Shown here: positions 51,207 to 64,000 of the stretch, piece after piece
Layout of the letters: each line of letters opens with the position of its first letter
Position numbering within the stretch: position 1 is the stretch's first letter
Assembly: GCF_000300815.1 (NCBI RefSeq)
Contig: NZ_AMRX01000004.1
Coordinates: 23,510 to 87,509, forward strand
Source of the DNA: Gayadomonas joobiniege G7
GTDB lineage: Bacteria; Pseudomonadota; Gammaproteobacteria; Enterobacterales; Alteromonadaceae
DNA length: 64,000 nucleotides
Direction: 5' to 3'
Position numbers and translations under genes: made by a program
The notes under the pieces: model-generated
What the model was told of the DNA's origin: nothing
What the model saw: the letters and a program-made list of their open reading frames with translations, nothing else
Databases searched by the model: none

Positions 51207-51244
51207 GGTGTTTTAATTGGATTCAGTTAAAGCACCTTTTTTTT
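51207..51244 (+). terminator. Terminator after eno
   Basis: A 13-bp stem with two G-U pairs (51207-51219 and 51224-51236) and a 4-base loop are followed by eight T. The next gene starts only 15 bases later, so its promoter must lie upstream of or within this hairpin, or it depends on readthrough. Confidence 0.88.
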
Positions 51245-51259
51245 ATCTGGAGTTTAGGA

Positions 51260-51895
51260 TTGTTTGATTTTTCTGCGCAGCAGGATTTTTCTGAAGAGCG
51301 TCAAAAATTATTGGCTTATGCGCAGCTATGTAATGTGTTTTACGAGCGTGAACTTAAGCTGCTCGGTGAGCTAGATGAATCCGCTGAAAAGTTAAAAAAG
51401 CGTCTGCAAAGTTTGCCGTTTTATATAAAACGGGCCGCGGAAACCTTATTGAGTTTAGATAATCCTTTAACATTGGATACGCAAAATGGCACTTGGTCAA
51501 ATAAACAAAGACGACGCTGCCCAGCTGATAAAATAGACAGTGAGCAAAATCGTTTATGGCTACAAAAAAATGCCCAAATTGGCTTGCTCGTCCCTGTTGT
51601 TAAAACCCTTCAGGGTGAAACTAGCATTCGGCTGGATTGCATTGATGCGCTAGATGAGAATAAAGTACGGTTAAATGAACATGGCTGGTTTGATGAATAT
51701 GGTCAATGTCTACAACCGACAGAAGGTGAAAAACGCTTGCTGCGTGCCAATAAAGACCTGATCAGCGCAGCCGCCTGTGGCCATCAATGGATAGGACAAG
51801 ATGCGACTTTACCGCGAACTTTGAGTTTGCGTGAGCTCTTGTTAACCACCAATATCAATTGGAAAAACTTAAATAAACCTAAGCCCTTGAGCTGA
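51260..51895 (+). CDS. Uncharacterised protein between eno and ftsB
   Basis: I do not recognise this 211-aa protein. It begins at a TTG (51260) with GGAG 7 bases upstream; there is no other methionine in the protein, so TTG is effectively the only usable start. It is highly charged, helix-rich (~1-60), then a mixed region with four Cys overall (for example RRRCPADK, RLDCIDA, AACGHQW). No signal peptide or membrane segment, so cytosolic. It ends 5 bases before ftsB, so it probably shares that transcript. A regulatory or division-related role would be a guess. Confidence 0.78.
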   Translation: MFDFSAQQDFSEERQKLLAYAQLCNVFYERELKLLGELDESAEKLKKRLQSLPFYIKRAAETLLSLDNPLTLDTQNGTWSNKQRRRCPADKIDSEQNRLWLQKNAQIGLLVPVVKTLQGETSIRLDCIDALDENKVRLNEHGWFDEYGQCLQPTEGEKRLLRANKDLISAAACGHQWIGQDATLPRTLSLRELLLTTNINWKNLNKPKPLS

Positions 51896-51900
51896 CGACT

Positions 51901-52200
51901 ATGAAGCTATTTAAACTGTGTTTGTTATGTGTTTTTCTGCTGCTACAACATCGCTTGTGGTTGGGCGATAACGCGTACCAAGAAAATAAAGCGCTAAACA
52001 CCGAAATAAAACAGTTGGTTGAATCAAATCAGGAACTAAACTTGCGTAATCAGGTGATGTTAGCCGAAATCAAAGATCTAAAGTCAGGCTTAGCAGCGAT
52101 CGAAGAAAGGGCTCGTAATGAACTCGGTTTAATTAAGAATAATGAAACCTTTTATCGTATTGTACCGGATCCTCAAAAAGCTCTAAAACAAAATGAATAA
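51901..52200 (+). CDS. ftsB: Cell division protein FtsB
   Basis: This 99-aa bitopic protein has one N-terminal membrane helix (~4-20) and a periplasmic coiled coil (~28-70), then the conserved EERARNELGLIKNNETFYRIVP segment (quoted in part: ARNELGLIKNNETFYR). It forms the FtsQ-FtsB-FtsL complex that activates septal peptidoglycan synthesis. Its length matches E. coli FtsB (103). It overlaps ispD by 8 bases. Confidence 0.95.
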   Translation: MKLFKLCLLCVFLLLQHRLWLGDNAYQENKALNTEIKQLVESNQELNLRNQVMLAEIKDLKSGLAAIEERARNELGLIKNNETFYRIVPDPQKALKQNE

Positions 52201-52900
52201 GCATAAAATTGCAGCCGTCATACCGGCATCAGGCATTGGCAGCCGAATGGGTTCAGCTAAACCTAAACAATATATCAAGATTGCTGGTCAAAGCATTTTG
52301 CAGCATACCTTAGCGAAATTTGAACGTTTAACAATTTGCCAAAAAATAGTGTTAGTCGCTAACCCAAATGATGAAGATTTAGCTGAAATTATCGCGCAGT
52401 GTTCCGACAAAGTCGTTGTTGTCCCAGGTGGAGAAACCAGAGCTGCATCTGTGTTATCTGGGCTGTCTTACCTTAGTCGGGATGGTTTTGACTGGGTTAT
52501 GGTCCATGACGCTGCGCGGCCTTGTGTGGGGCAAGCTGATATTGAACGACTCGTTAGACATTGTCTTGCGCTCGGTCATGGTGGGATATTAGCTACCCAA
52601 GTCAAAGACACCATAAAACAAGCTAATAACGAGGGACAAGTGCTAACCACCCACGACCGTAGTCACTTGTGGCACGCACAAACACCTCAGTTTTTTCCTC
52701 ACAAACAACTATTGAGCGCACTCACTTCAGCGCTAAAAGATCCGAACGTGATAGTTACCGATGAAGCAGCAGCAATGGAGTTGGCGCGTTATCCGGTAGA
52801 GCTCGTGGTAGGAACAGCAAGCAATATAAAAATAACTACCCCAGATGATCTTCAATTGGCAGAATTTTATTTAAATAAAGAGAGAGAAAAATGCGTATAG
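52193..52900 (+). CDS. ispD: 2-C-methyl-D-erythritol 4-phosphate cytidylyltransferase
   Basis: It joins CTP with methylerythritol phosphate in the non-mevalonate isoprenoid pathway. The 235-aa protein has the nucleotide-binding [17 protein letters not shown] and VHDAARPCV motifs of the family. It overlaps ftsB by 8 bases and ispF by 10, so the three are translationally coupled. ispD-ispF neighbourhood is standard in gammaproteobacteria. Confidence 0.97.
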   Translation: MNKHKIAAVIPASGIGSRMGSAKPKQYIKIAGQSILQHTLAKFERLTICQKIVLVANPNDEDLAEIIAQCSDKVVVVPGGETRAASVLSGLSYLSRDGFDWVMVHDAARPCVGQADIERLVRHCLALGHGGILATQVKDTIKQANNEGQVLTTHDRSHLWHAQTPQFFPHKQLLSALTSALKDPNVIVTDEAAAMELARYPVELVVGTASNIKITTPDDLQLAEFYLNKEREKCV

Positions 52901-53364
52901 GGCATGGATTTGATGTGCATAAATTTGGTGGTTCAGGTCCCATCGTATTGGGTGGCGTTAAAATCGAACATCCGCAAGGGTTTATTGCACATTCCGATGG
53001 AGATGTGTTAATTCATGCTGTCTGTGATGCGATTTTGGGCGCACTTGCGTTGGGTGACATTGGCAGGCACTTTCCTGATACAGACTCAGAGTATAAAAAT
53101 ATTGACAGTCGAATATTATTAAAGCAGGTTCAACAACTCGCTGAAAATAGAGGGTATACCCTGGTCAATTTGGATGCCACTATCGTAGCGCAGACTCCTA
53201 AGATGGCACCTCATATCGACACCATGGTGGCTAATTTGGCTATCGACTTAAATGCCTCAACTGAACAGATTAATGTGAAAGCCACGACAACTGAAAAACT
53301 TGGATATACTGGGCGCAAAGAGGGCATAGCGGCACATGTTGTTGTTCTGCTGGAGAAAAAATAG
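52891..53364 (+). CDS. ispF: 2-C-methyl-D-erythritol 2,4-cyclodiphosphate synthase
   Basis: It cyclises the CDP-ME 2-phosphate intermediate of the non-mevalonate pathway. The 157-aa protein has the zinc site GHGFDVHKF (Asp, His) and [10 protein letters not shown], and [14 protein letters not shown] near the end. The length matches the family (159). It overlaps ispD by 10 bases, and truD begins at the base after its stop. Confidence 0.97.
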   Translation: MRIGHGFDVHKFGGSGPIVLGGVKIEHPQGFIAHSDGDVLIHAVCDAILGALALGDIGRHFPDTDSEYKNIDSRILLKQVQQLAENRGYTLVNLDATIVAQTPKMAPHIDTMVANLAIDLNASTEQINVKATTTEKLGYTGRKEGIAAHVVVLLEKK

Positions 53365-54408
53365 ATGAATAATGCTTATTTGCACGGACAACCGACAGCG
53401 ATCGGCAAAATTCGCTGCCAAAATCAAGACTTTTACGTTGAAGAAAAAATTCATTTTGACCTAGATGGACAAGGGGAGCATTTATGGTTGTGGGTCGAAA
53501 AAAATGGCCAAAATACTAACTTTGTCGCTAAACAGCTCGCACGAGCATTTAATATTGCGCCACGTTTGGTATCAACGTCTGGGATGAAAGACAGACATGC
53601 GGTCACTAGACAATGGTTTTGTTTACCTTGGCCAATAAAAAAAGAGGTGCCAAGTATTCAATTGGAAGGCGCTAAGATTATTCGGTATAAGCGCCATGGA
53701 AAAAAGTTAAAAACTGGCACGCACAAATTTAACTTATTTAAGATTAACATTAAGTTAACTGAATTTTGTGAAACTGAGCTAGCAGAGCGTTTAAACCGTA
53801 TAAAAGTTTTAGGTGTCGCGAATTATTTTGGCGAACAAAGATTCGGCCATGATGGTAAAAATTTAAAAGCAGTCACAGAAATGTTTAACGGCGATCTTGT
53901 TGTTAGAGACAAAAAGTTACGTGGCATTTATTTATCAGCTGCCCGCTCGCACATATTTAATCAGATATTGCACCAACGCATCTCTCAGGATATGTTTAAA
54001 CCTGTGTCAGGTGACGTTTTTATGCTAGCAGGTTCACATTCTTATTTTGCCAGTGATGAAATCAATAAAGAAATATTAGAGCGATTCGAGCAAGGCGATA
54101 TACTTTTATCTGGCGCTATGGTTGGTGCAGGTGAGCTGGCGACTCATGGGCAAATACATGCCTTAGAAAGTGAGATCATTAATAAGCATGCTACTTGGTA
54201 TCAAGGTTTAGTGGATGCAGGTTTAAAACAAGATAGACGTGCTTTGCAACTACATGCAAGTGAGTTTACTTGGGTGTTAGATACAGCTCAACAGAGTTTG
54301 CTCGTCTCGTTTAAATTGCCAGCTGGCGCCTTTGCAACTTCTGTGTTGCGTGAGATTTGTATTTATACAGATACGGGTGGAAAAATTGAAGATACTATTA
54401 AGCAATGA
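53365..54408 (+). CDS. truD: tRNA pseudouridine synthase D
   Basis: It makes pseudouridine 13 in tRNA(Glu). The 347-aa protein (E. coli 349) has the catalytic Asp in GMKDRHAVTRQWF and the family motif ANYFGEQRFGHDG plus RSHIFNQIL. It starts immediately after the ispF stop and overlaps surE. The ispF-truD-surE-pcm order is typical. Confidence 0.96.
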   Translation: MNNAYLHGQPTAIGKIRCQNQDFYVEEKIHFDLDGQGEHLWLWVEKNGQNTNFVAKQLARAFNIAPRLVSTSGMKDRHAVTRQWFCLPWPIKKEVPSIQLEGAKIIRYKRHGKKLKTGTHKFNLFKINIKLTEFCETELAERLNRIKVLGVANYFGEQRFGHDGKNLKAVTEMFNGDLVVRDKKLRGIYLSAARSHIFNQILHQRISQDMFKPVSGDVFMLAGSHSYFASDEINKEILERFEQGDILLSGAMVGAGELATHGQIHALESEIINKHATWYQGLVDAGLKQDRRALQLHASEFTWVLDTAQQSLLVSFKLPAGAFATSVLREICIYTDTGGKIEDTIKQ

Positions 54409-55138
54409 TGATGGTGTACATTCGTCAGGGTTAAAAGCACTTTACCAAGCACTAAAAAAAGATCATCAGGTAACCGTATGTGCCCCCGATAGGAATTGTA
54501 GTGGCGCCAGTAATAGTTTAACGTTAAGTAATCCACTTAGGGTGCAAAGGTTAGATAATGGTTTTTTTATGGTTTATGGCACACCTACAGATTGTGTGCA
54601 CTTAGCAATTAATCAGCTAATGGATGAAAAACCTGACATTGTGGTGTCTGGCATTAATCATGGGGCTAACTTAGGCGATGACGTGCTTTATTCAGGCACA
54701 GTTGCGGCCGCGACCGAAGGTCGCCATATGGGCTTACCTGCGATAGCTGTGTCGCAAAACAGTCATCGGCCGACTGATTTTTCAGCCGCGACAAAAGTTG
54801 TTTTAAAATTATTGGATAAACTTTCCGAGCATCCGTTACCAGCTGATCAAATTTTAAACGTAAATGTGCCAGATATACCTGTCAGTTCGATCAAAGGTAT
54901 TCAGACCACTCGCTGTGGCCGACGGCATCAGGCTGGCGATATGCAAAAAGCAACAGATCCTTTTGGTCATGAAATTTATTGGTATGGGCCGATTGGTGAA
55001 ATAAAGGATGCGGCTGAGGGCAGTGATTTTTACGCTTTGGCAAACGAATATATCGCAGTAACTCCATTAACCGTTGACATGACAGCCTATAAAAGTGTCG
55101 CTTTATTAGAACCTTGGCTGCAACAAATAACATTATAA
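54386..55138 (+). CDS. surE: 5'/3'-nucleotidase SurE
   Basis: It dephosphorylates nucleoside monophosphates and short polyphosphates and aids stationary-phase survival. The core motif is LLSNDDGVHSSGL near the N-terminus, with SGTVAAATEGRHMG and GINHGANLGDDV. There is no ATG at the family start: I chose the TTG at 54386 (TTG AAG ATA CTA), 5 bases after GGGTGG, giving 250 aa (E. coli 253). A GTG at 54377 is the alternative. It overlaps truD by 23 bases. Confidence 0.94.
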   Translation: MKILLSNDDGVHSSGLKALYQALKKDHQVTVCAPDRNCSGASNSLTLSNPLRVQRLDNGFFMVYGTPTDCVHLAINQLMDEKPDIVVSGINHGANLGDDVLYSGTVAAATEGRHMGLPAIAVSQNSHRPTDFSAATKVVLKLLDKLSEHPLPADQILNVNVPDIPVSSIKGIQTTRCGRRHQAGDMQKATDPFGHEIYWYGPIGEIKDAAEGSDFYALANEYIAVTPLTVDMTAYKSVALLEPWLQQITL

Positions 55139-55157
55139 TCTGATATAAGAAAGAACT

Positions 55158-55805
55158 ATGGCGTTGAGTTTAAAAGCCGCACGAAGCGGAGAAAAGCTTG
55201 CACAACAACTAGAACAAGATGGGATATCAAATAAACAGGTACTGGCGGCCATTGCTGCCGTACCCAGGCATGCTTTTGTACAGCCAGCTCTAGCTCATAT
55301 TGCGTACGAAAACACTGCTCTGCCGATAGGTAAAGGACAAACTATTTCCCAACCTGCAATTGTTGCAAAAATGTCTGAGTTGGTGCTTGATATAGACATT
55401 CCGGTTAATAAATTACTTGAAATTGGCACAGGCTGTGGATATCAAACAGCTGTGATCTCACAGCTAGTTGAACGAGTTTTTTCGGTCGAACGCATTGCTT
55501 CTCTGCAATTTCAAGCGCGTCGTCTGTTACGTAAACTAGATATCCACAATATTAGTTTGCGTCATGGTGACGGTTGGGCAGGGTGGCCGAGCAAAGGTCC
55601 CTTTGACGCAATATTGGTAACAGCCGCTGCTGTTGAAGTGCCACAAGCTTTATTGGAGCAGTTAGTAGACGGTGGTGCATTAGTGATCCCGATTGGCCAG
55701 ACAACACAAATTTTAAAAAGGATCATCCGTCGAGGAGACGAATTTATTAGCGAAGATCTGAGCTCGGTTCGTTTTGTGCCTTTAATTCAAGGCGAAACAG
55801 AATAA
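55158..55805 (+). CDS. pcm: Protein-L-isoaspartate O-methyltransferase
   Basis: It methylates L-isoaspartyl residues to start repair of aged proteins, using AdoMet. The 215-aa protein has the AdoMet loop [16 protein letters not shown] and the family sequence [15 protein letters not shown]. It starts 19 bases after surE. surE-pcm-nlpD-rpoS is the classic stationary-phase neighbourhood. Confidence 0.97.
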   Translation: MALSLKAARSGEKLAQQLEQDGISNKQVLAAIAAVPRHAFVQPALAHIAYENTALPIGKGQTISQPAIVAKMSELVLDIDIPVNKLLEIGTGCGYQTAVISQLVERVFSVERIASLQFQARRLLRKLDIHNISLRHGDGWAGWPSKGPFDAILVTAAAVEVPQALLEQLVDGGALVIPIGQTTQILKRIIRRGDEFISEDLSSVRFVPLIQGETE

Positions 55806-55829
55806 TTATTATAATTAAGGACAGTGTAG

Positions 55830-56780
55830 ATGGAAAAGCAGCAACAGCGCAGCAAATTAGAATATTTTATTTTATTATTGAAAGGTATGGCGATGGGGGC
55901 TGCAGATGTAGTACCTGGCGTTTCTGGTGGTACTATTGCTTTTATTAGTGGGATCTATGACGAGTTAATAGGTTCGTTAAATAAACTGGGTTTTGCTGCC
56001 GTAGGGATTTTATTCAAACAAGGTTTTAAAGCTTTCTGGCAGCATATTAACGGTAATTTTTTAGTGGCAGTATTCGGCGGTATCTTGATAAGCTTAAAAA
56101 CTTTTGCTGCTGTCATATTGGTATTATTGCACAGCCAGCCGCTACTGGTTTGGGGCTTTTTCAGTGGACTTATTCTCGCATCTATATATTTATTAGTTAA
56201 ATCATCGGCACGTTGGCGGATGCAAGAATGGTTAGCTTTATTGACTGGTAGTCTGTTCGTTTATTGGATTTCAATTTCCAGACCATCCCAGTTATCAGGC
56301 GAGCCCTGGATCATGTTTTTGGGTGGTTTTGTGGCAATCTGTGCAATGATCTTACCGGGCATTAGCGGCAGTTTTATTTTATTGTTAGTTGGTTTGTATC
56401 CACTATTTATTATTGCCATTGATCAGTTAGACCTTTTGATTTTAGCGGCATTTGGATTGGGCGCTATCTCTGGATTATTGGTATTTTCGAAGTTTTTAAG
56501 TTGGCTGCTGAAAACTTACCATAACCTGACGATAGCTCTGTTAACCGGCTTTTTAATTGGCTCTCTTAATGTCACTTGGCCATGGAAACAAACATTAGAA
56601 ACCTTTGTTAACCGACATGGCGAAGAAGTCCCCCTCATTCAGCAAAATATATCACCCTTCACTTTTACTGACTTAACCGGGACTGACCATAGGTTGGTTA
56701 TGGTGATATTCATGTTCCTGCTGGGTATTGGTTTAATTGTAGGGTTAGAAAAAGCCGCATATAAGTTGAAGGGCGAATAA
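55830..56780 (+). CDS. DUF368 family membrane protein
   Basis: This 316-aa integral membrane protein has about eight or nine hydrophobic segments and the family motif MGAADVVPGVSGGTIAFI near the N-terminus, echoed by AMILPGISGSFILLL mid-protein, suggesting an internal repeat. DUF368 proteins are linked to polyprenyl-phosphate (undecaprenyl phosphate) translocation in recent work (PopT-type). AAGGA precedes the ATG. Insertion between pcm and nlpD is not seen in E. coli. Its stop overlaps the nlpD ATG by one base. Confidence 0.9.
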   Translation: MEKQQQRSKLEYFILLLKGMAMGAADVVPGVSGGTIAFISGIYDELIGSLNKLGFAAVGILFKQGFKAFWQHINGNFLVAVFGGILISLKTFAAVILVLLHSQPLLVWGFFSGLILASIYLLVKSSARWRMQEWLALLTGSLFVYWISISRPSQLSGEPWIMFLGGFVAICAMILPGISGSFILLLVGLYPLFIIAIDQLDLLILAAFGLGAISGLLVFSKFLSWLLKTYHNLTIALLTGFLIGSLNVTWPWKQTLETFVNRHGEEVPLIQQNISPFTFTDLTGTDHRLVMVIFMFLLGIGLIVGLEKAAYKLKGE

Positions 56781-57553
56781 TGCGATTTTTTACAGGTGTT
56801 TGCTTTTTAGTGATCTCACTCGGCTTAATAGGTTGTGCCCAGCGTGGTACGCCTGCACCTGTAAAAAACGTTTATCAAGGTCCAACAATACATGATTTTA
56901 AAGCCAACAGCTTAAAAGCAAATCGTTATCAAGTTGAAAAGGGCGATACCCTTTACAGTATTGCCTATCGGGCAGGGACCAGTGTTAGCGAGCTTGCAAA
57001 ATTGAATCGTTTAACACCACCGTATGAAATTTATCCCGGACAAGTTTTATCCCTTAAGCACAAAATTGATAGAAATCAAAAAAAATCAAAAATAGCTAAA
57101 AAAAAGGTTGCAGAGGATAAATCAGAGGCGTATGTTATCAAAGGTAAACAAAATGTTAAACCGAGTCAATCTGGGTTTAACCCGACTGGATGGCAATGGC
57201 CTAGCCGTGGTGAAATAATCACTCGTTTTTCACATACGGAATCTGGTATTAAAGCCGTTGAGATAGCAGGGAAACGCGGCTCACCAGTGGTTGCGGCTAA
57301 TTCAGGAAAAGTAGTTTACGCGGGGCGCGCATTGCGTGGTTATGGGAACCTAATTATCATCAAACACTCAGATGACTTCTTAAGTGCCTATGCGCACAAC
57401 GATGTTATTCGGGTAAAAGAAAAAGATTGGGTAACCAAAGGCCAGCAAATCGCTGAAATGGGTGACACGGATGCTGATAGAGTCAAGTTGAGGTTTGAGA
57501 TACGGTATCAGGGGAGCACGGTAAACCCTGAAAAGTACTTACCTAAACGTTAG
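56780..57553 (+). CDS. nlpD: NlpD-like lipoprotein, LysM and degenerate LytM domains
   Basis: This 257-aa lipoprotein has lipobox LIGC (Cys19), a LysM peptidoglycan-binding domain (~51-95) and a C-terminal M23/LytM domain (~140-257). The LytM zinc residues are altered: the usual HxxxD becomes AVEIAG context and the final HxH-type motif reads YAHND and LRFEIR. That is the pattern of NlpD/EnvC-type activators, which switch on amidases such as AmiC rather than cut peptidoglycan. It starts on the DUF368 stop (TAATG). rpoS promoters commonly lie inside nlpD. Confidence 0.93.
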   Translation: MRFFTGVCFLVISLGLIGCAQRGTPAPVKNVYQGPTIHDFKANSLKANRYQVEKGDTLYSIAYRAGTSVSELAKLNRLTPPYEIYPGQVLSLKHKIDRNQKKSKIAKKKVAEDKSEAYVIKGKQNVKPSQSGFNPTGWQWPSRGEIITRFSHTESGIKAVEIAGKRGSPVVAANSGKVVYAGRALRGYGNLIIIKHSDDFLSAYAHNDVIRVKEKDWVTKGQQIAEMGDTDADRVKLRFEIRYQGSTVNPEKYLPKR

Positions 57554-57632
57554 TTAAAACCTCATATTGTCGCGACCAGTATCCTGGCATCAAATGCAAA
57601 TCTGGATATACAGTTAAGCAGGAGTTCGCAAT

Positions 57633-58625
57633 ATGGCACAGACTAAAGCGTACAACAGTGAAAGAGTGCTCGATAAAAGCAAAGACTACATGGATGATTC
57701 AGATCTGGACTTGCAAGATGTAGCGTTGGATTCCGACGAGAGTGAAGATCTAAATTCTCTGGATGCAGTTAACTCTAATGAAGTGACCAAAAACCTTGAT
57801 GCAACTCAGTTATATTTGAGTGAAATAGGTATTTCTCCCTTATTATCTGCAGAAGAAGAAGTTTATTTTGCCCGAAAAGCGCTTAAAGGCTGTGAAAAGT
57901 CTCGTAAGCGTATGATTGAAAGTAATCTTCGTTTAGTCGTTAAAATTGCCCGAAGATATAACAATCGTGGATTAGCGTTGCTCGACTTAGTGGAAGAAGG
58001 CAACTTGGGTTTGATTCGCGCGGTTGAAAAGTTTGATCCAGAGCGTGGTTTTCGGTTTTCCACCTATGCAACTTGGTGGATCCGTCAAACAATTGAACGT
58101 GCATTAATGAATCAGACCCGAACCATACGTTTACCGATACATGTTGTAAAAGAACTTAATGTTTATTTACGTACTGCAAGAGAATTGGCCCAACAGCTAG
58201 ATCATGAACCAACAGCGGAAGAAATTGCTGAAAAGTTAGATAAGCCTGTGGCTGATGTTTCAAAAATGCTGCGTTTAAATGAGCGTATTAGTTCGGTTGA
58301 TAAGCCGGTAGCTGGTGCTTCAGAAAAAGGTTTATTGGATATATTATCTGATGAGAGATATTCTGGCCCAGAAGATGATATGCAAGACTCGGATATGAAA
58401 TCGAATATCCTGGCTTGGTTAAACGAATTAAATCCAAAACAAAAAGAAGTATTGGCTCGTCGTTTTGGTTTATTAGGATATGAAGCATCTACGTTAGAAG
58501 ATGTAGGTAAAGAAATTGGACTCACGAGAGAACGAGTTCGTCAGATTCAGGTCGAAGCGTTAAAACGCTTAAAAGATATTCTTTCAAGTCAAGGCCTCTC
58601 CATTGAATCTGTTTTCCAAATGTAG
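57633..58625 (+). CDS. rpoS: RNA polymerase sigma factor RpoS
   Basis: It directs stationary-phase and stress transcription. The 330-aa protein (E. coli 330) has sigma region 1.2/2 ([38 protein letters not shown]), region 3 and region 4 with the helix-turn-helix ([20 protein letters not shown]). An acidic N-terminal extension (~20-50) is present. AGGAG lies about 9 bases before the ATG. It is the last gene before the rRNA operon and is followed by its own terminator. Confidence 0.98.
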   Translation: MAQTKAYNSERVLDKSKDYMDDSDLDLQDVALDSDESEDLNSLDAVNSNEVTKNLDATQLYLSEIGISPLLSAEEEVYFARKALKGCEKSRKRMIESNLRLVVKIARRYNNRGLALLDLVEEGNLGLIRAVEKFDPERGFRFSTYATWWIRQTIERALMNQTRTIRLPIHVVKELNVYLRTARELAQQLDHEPTAEEIAEKLDKPVADVSKMLRLNERISSVDKPVAGASEKGLLDILSDERYSGPEDDMQDSDMKSNILAWLNELNPKQKEVLARRFGLLGYEASTLEDVGKEIGLTRERVRQIQVEALKRLKDILSSQGLSIESVFQM

Positions 58626-58635
58626 TTTTTAATAA

Positions 58636-58671
58636 AAAACCTCAATTGAAGCAAAATCAGTTGAGGTTTTA
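58636..58671 (+). terminator. Terminator after rpoS
   Basis: A stem of about 10 bp (CCTCAATTGA at 58640-58649 with TCAGTTGAGG at 58657-58666, one G-U pair) and a 7-base A-rich loop are flanked by A on the left and TTTT on the right. It lies 10 bases after the rpoS stop. Confidence 0.85.
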
Positions 58672-58731
58672 TACAATCTGTACGTTATCTGAGCAAACAA
58701 ACCTAAATTTAAAATAATCGAATAAAAAGCA

Positions 58732-58759
58732 TTGACGGCACTTAATATCTCTCTATAAT
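58732..58759 (+). promoter_or_regulatory. rRNA promoter P1
   Basis: TTGACG (58732-58737), 16 bases, then a perfect TATAAT (58754-58759), followed by a GC-rich discriminator (GCGCCCCC) as in growth-rate and ppGpp-controlled rRNA promoters. An A/T-rich run just upstream could be the UP element. Confidence 0.85.
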
Positions 58760-58867
58760 GCGCCCCCACAACGCAGCGACACGGCAACAAACGCCGGGAA
58801 GCAAAGCGACGCAAGTTAAGCCCAATCGGCTCAAACTAAAAAGTTTTAAACGATTGAAAATAAAGGC

Positions 58868-58895
58868 TTGACAAGCAACTTGAGAAGCGTAAAAT
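58868..58895 (+). promoter_or_regulatory. rRNA promoter P2
   Basis: Perfect TTGACA (58868-58873), 16 bases, TAAAAT (58890-58895), then GCGCGCC. With P1 136 bases upstream this gives the tandem P1-P2 layout of gammaproteobacterial rrn operons. Confidence 0.85.
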
Positions 58896-58938
58896 GCGCG
58901 CCTCACTTGAGCAGTTTAAAACAAACGCTCAAGCAAAA

Positions 58939-58950
58939 TGTTCTTTAAAA
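58939..58950 (+). promoter_or_regulatory. boxA antitermination site (leader)
   Basis: TGTTCTTTAAAA matches boxA (TGCTCTTTAACA) at 10 of 12 positions. It lets the NusB/NusE antitermination complex protect rRNA transcription from Rho. Confidence 0.75.
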
Positions 58951-58961
58951 ATTTGGTAACC

Positions 58962-58983
58962 TTATTTATCTGTGTGGGCACTC
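58962..58983 (+). repeat. 16S RNase III processing stem, 5' arm
   Basis: This arm pairs with 60618-60639 over about 22 positions with two G-U pairs, closing 16S RNA into a loop. It is the RNase III cleavage stem of the primary transcript. Confidence 0.8.
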
Positions 58984-59069
58984 GCATCATTTGAATAGAC
59001 AAAAAATTATTCAGTTGATTGAGTGACTAAACAGTCAATTCAGTACGATTGAAGCAAAGATTAAAACTT

Positions 59070-60597
<1,528 letters not shown>

Positions 60598-60617
60598 ACG
60601 ATGCTATTTAAAGTGCT

Positions 60618-60639
60618 GAGTGTTCACACAGATAAATAA
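60618..60639 (+). repeat. 16S RNase III processing stem, 3' arm
   Basis: This is the complement of 58962-58983, 21 bases after the end of 16S. The pairing is near perfect despite lying 1.6 kb apart, which supports its role in 16S maturation. Confidence 0.8.
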
Positions 60640-60713
60640 TGGGTTACTAAATATAAAGCTATTGATATCAGCGCAAAGTGAATGTTAATCATTTTGCAGT
60701 GATATCAATCACC

Positions 60714-60725
60714 TGCTCTTTAACA
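60714..60725 (+). promoter_or_regulatory. boxA antitermination site (spacer)
   Basis: TGCTCTTTAACA is an exact boxA, placed in the spacer before 23S as in E. coli rrn operons. Confidence 0.9.
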
Positions 60726-60863
60726 ATCTGGATTGTAGTAAATATCTCTAATAGAGAATTAAATTTGTTCAATTTAAAACTGAAACGAGTTTGATCAAGC
60801 AAGACCAAGTATTCAATAAACGATGGTGCTTATTGTATAACCTGATAAACATTCGGGTTGTAT

Positions 60864-63737
<2,874 letters not shown>

Positions 63738-63835
63738 ACAACGCCAAATGTTTATTGGGTTAAACTCGAAGCGAAAGCGAAAAACAGAATAAAGCGAACA
63801 AATTTAAAACTACAATCAAGATTGTGACCAGTTTA

Positions 63836-63953
63836 TGCCTGACGGCGATAGCATTGTGGAACCACCTGATCCATTTCGAACTCAGAAGTGAAACACAATA
63901 GCGGCGATGGTAGTGTGGGGTTTCCCATGTGAGAGTAGCACACCGTCAGGCTT
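63836..63953 (+). rRNA. 5S ribosomal RNA
   Basis: About 118 bases, beginning TGCCTGACGG and ending CCGTCAGGCTT; these ends pair to form helix I. The centre has CGAACTCAGAAGTGAAAC, the conserved 5S segment. It follows 23S by about 98 bases, with no tRNA between. Confidence 0.96.
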
Positions 63954-63962
63954 CTCCTTCGA

Positions 63963-63992
63963 AGCCCTGAGTGAATACTCAGGGCTTTTTTT
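63963..63992 (+). terminator. rrn operon terminator
   Basis: A 10-bp perfect stem (AGCCCTGAGT with ACTCAGGGCT), a GAAT loop and seven T lie 9 bases after 5S. No tRNA follows 5S before it. Confidence 0.95.
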
Positions 63993-64000
63993 ATACCTGC

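Larger units (their letters stand above)
60598..60863 (+). other. 16S-23S spacer without tRNA genes
   Basis: The 266-base spacer has no tRNA cloverleaf; the usual tRNA-Ile and tRNA-Ala are absent. It holds the RNase III 3' arm (60618-60639), a long hairpin (60661-60709) with ATTGATATCA and TGATATCAAT arms, and a perfect boxA (60714-60725). The other rrn copies in the genome may carry the tRNAs. Confidence 0.85.

Overview
The window is an ordinary chromosomal segment of a marine gammaproteobacterium, most likely from Alteromonadales (Alteromonas/Catenovulum-like). The 16S and 23S rRNA, the pdhR-aceEF-lpd operon, the pyrG-eno-ftsB-ispDF-truD-surE-pcm-nlpD-rpoS order, the TonB2-type cluster and the AT-leaning base composition all point there. 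I saw no phage, transposon, integron, CRISPR or defence island.

Layout. 1-5.6 kb: a 5'-truncated 2OG-Fe(II) oxygenase, then metA-metH (methionine synthesis) behind a MetJ operator. 5.6-8 kb: a secreted PEP-CTERM-like protein and three small genes (a 60-aa coiled-coil protein, a MAPEG protein, a Pmp3/YqaE-like protein). 8.2-13.1 kb: a complete TonB2-type energising cluster (DUF3450, TtpC-like ExbB, a very short ExbB2, ExbD2, TonB2, TPR protein) with a Fur box upstream. 13-15.1 kb: a lipoprotein, cysK and a small glycogen-binding (CBM48) protein. 15.6-20.9 kb: an RND efflux pair and a porin. 20.9-25.9 kb: S1/P1 nuclease, an HD-GYP c-di-GMP phosphodiesterase, and a 1023-aa protein resembling the eukaryotic phosphorylase-kinase alpha/beta subunit along its length. 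26-31 kb: leuABCD with a newly read leucine-rich leader peptide and attenuator. 31-37.8 kb: a TIGR03899 protein, cysG and cysJIH (sulfate assimilation, which with cysK gives cysteine and feeds met genes). 37.9-40.6 kb: the hybrid kinase BarA. 41-48 kb: pdhR-aceE-aceF-lpd with a perfect PdhR operator. 48-58.6 kb: the pyrG-to-rpoS housekeeping run. 58.7-64 kb: one complete rrn operon (two promoters, boxA, 16S, a spacer without tRNA, 23S, 5S, terminator).

The genes form a sulfur/amino-acid theme (metA, metH, cysK, cysG, cysJIH, leuABCD) next to central carbon (PDH, enolase) and stationary-phase control (BarA, RpoS, NlpD). The most unusual item is the phosphorylase-kinase-like protein, which is co-transcribed with an HD-GYP phosphodiesterase. 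The most useful items that routine annotation would miss are the leuL leader/attenuator and the MetJ, Fur and PdhR operators.
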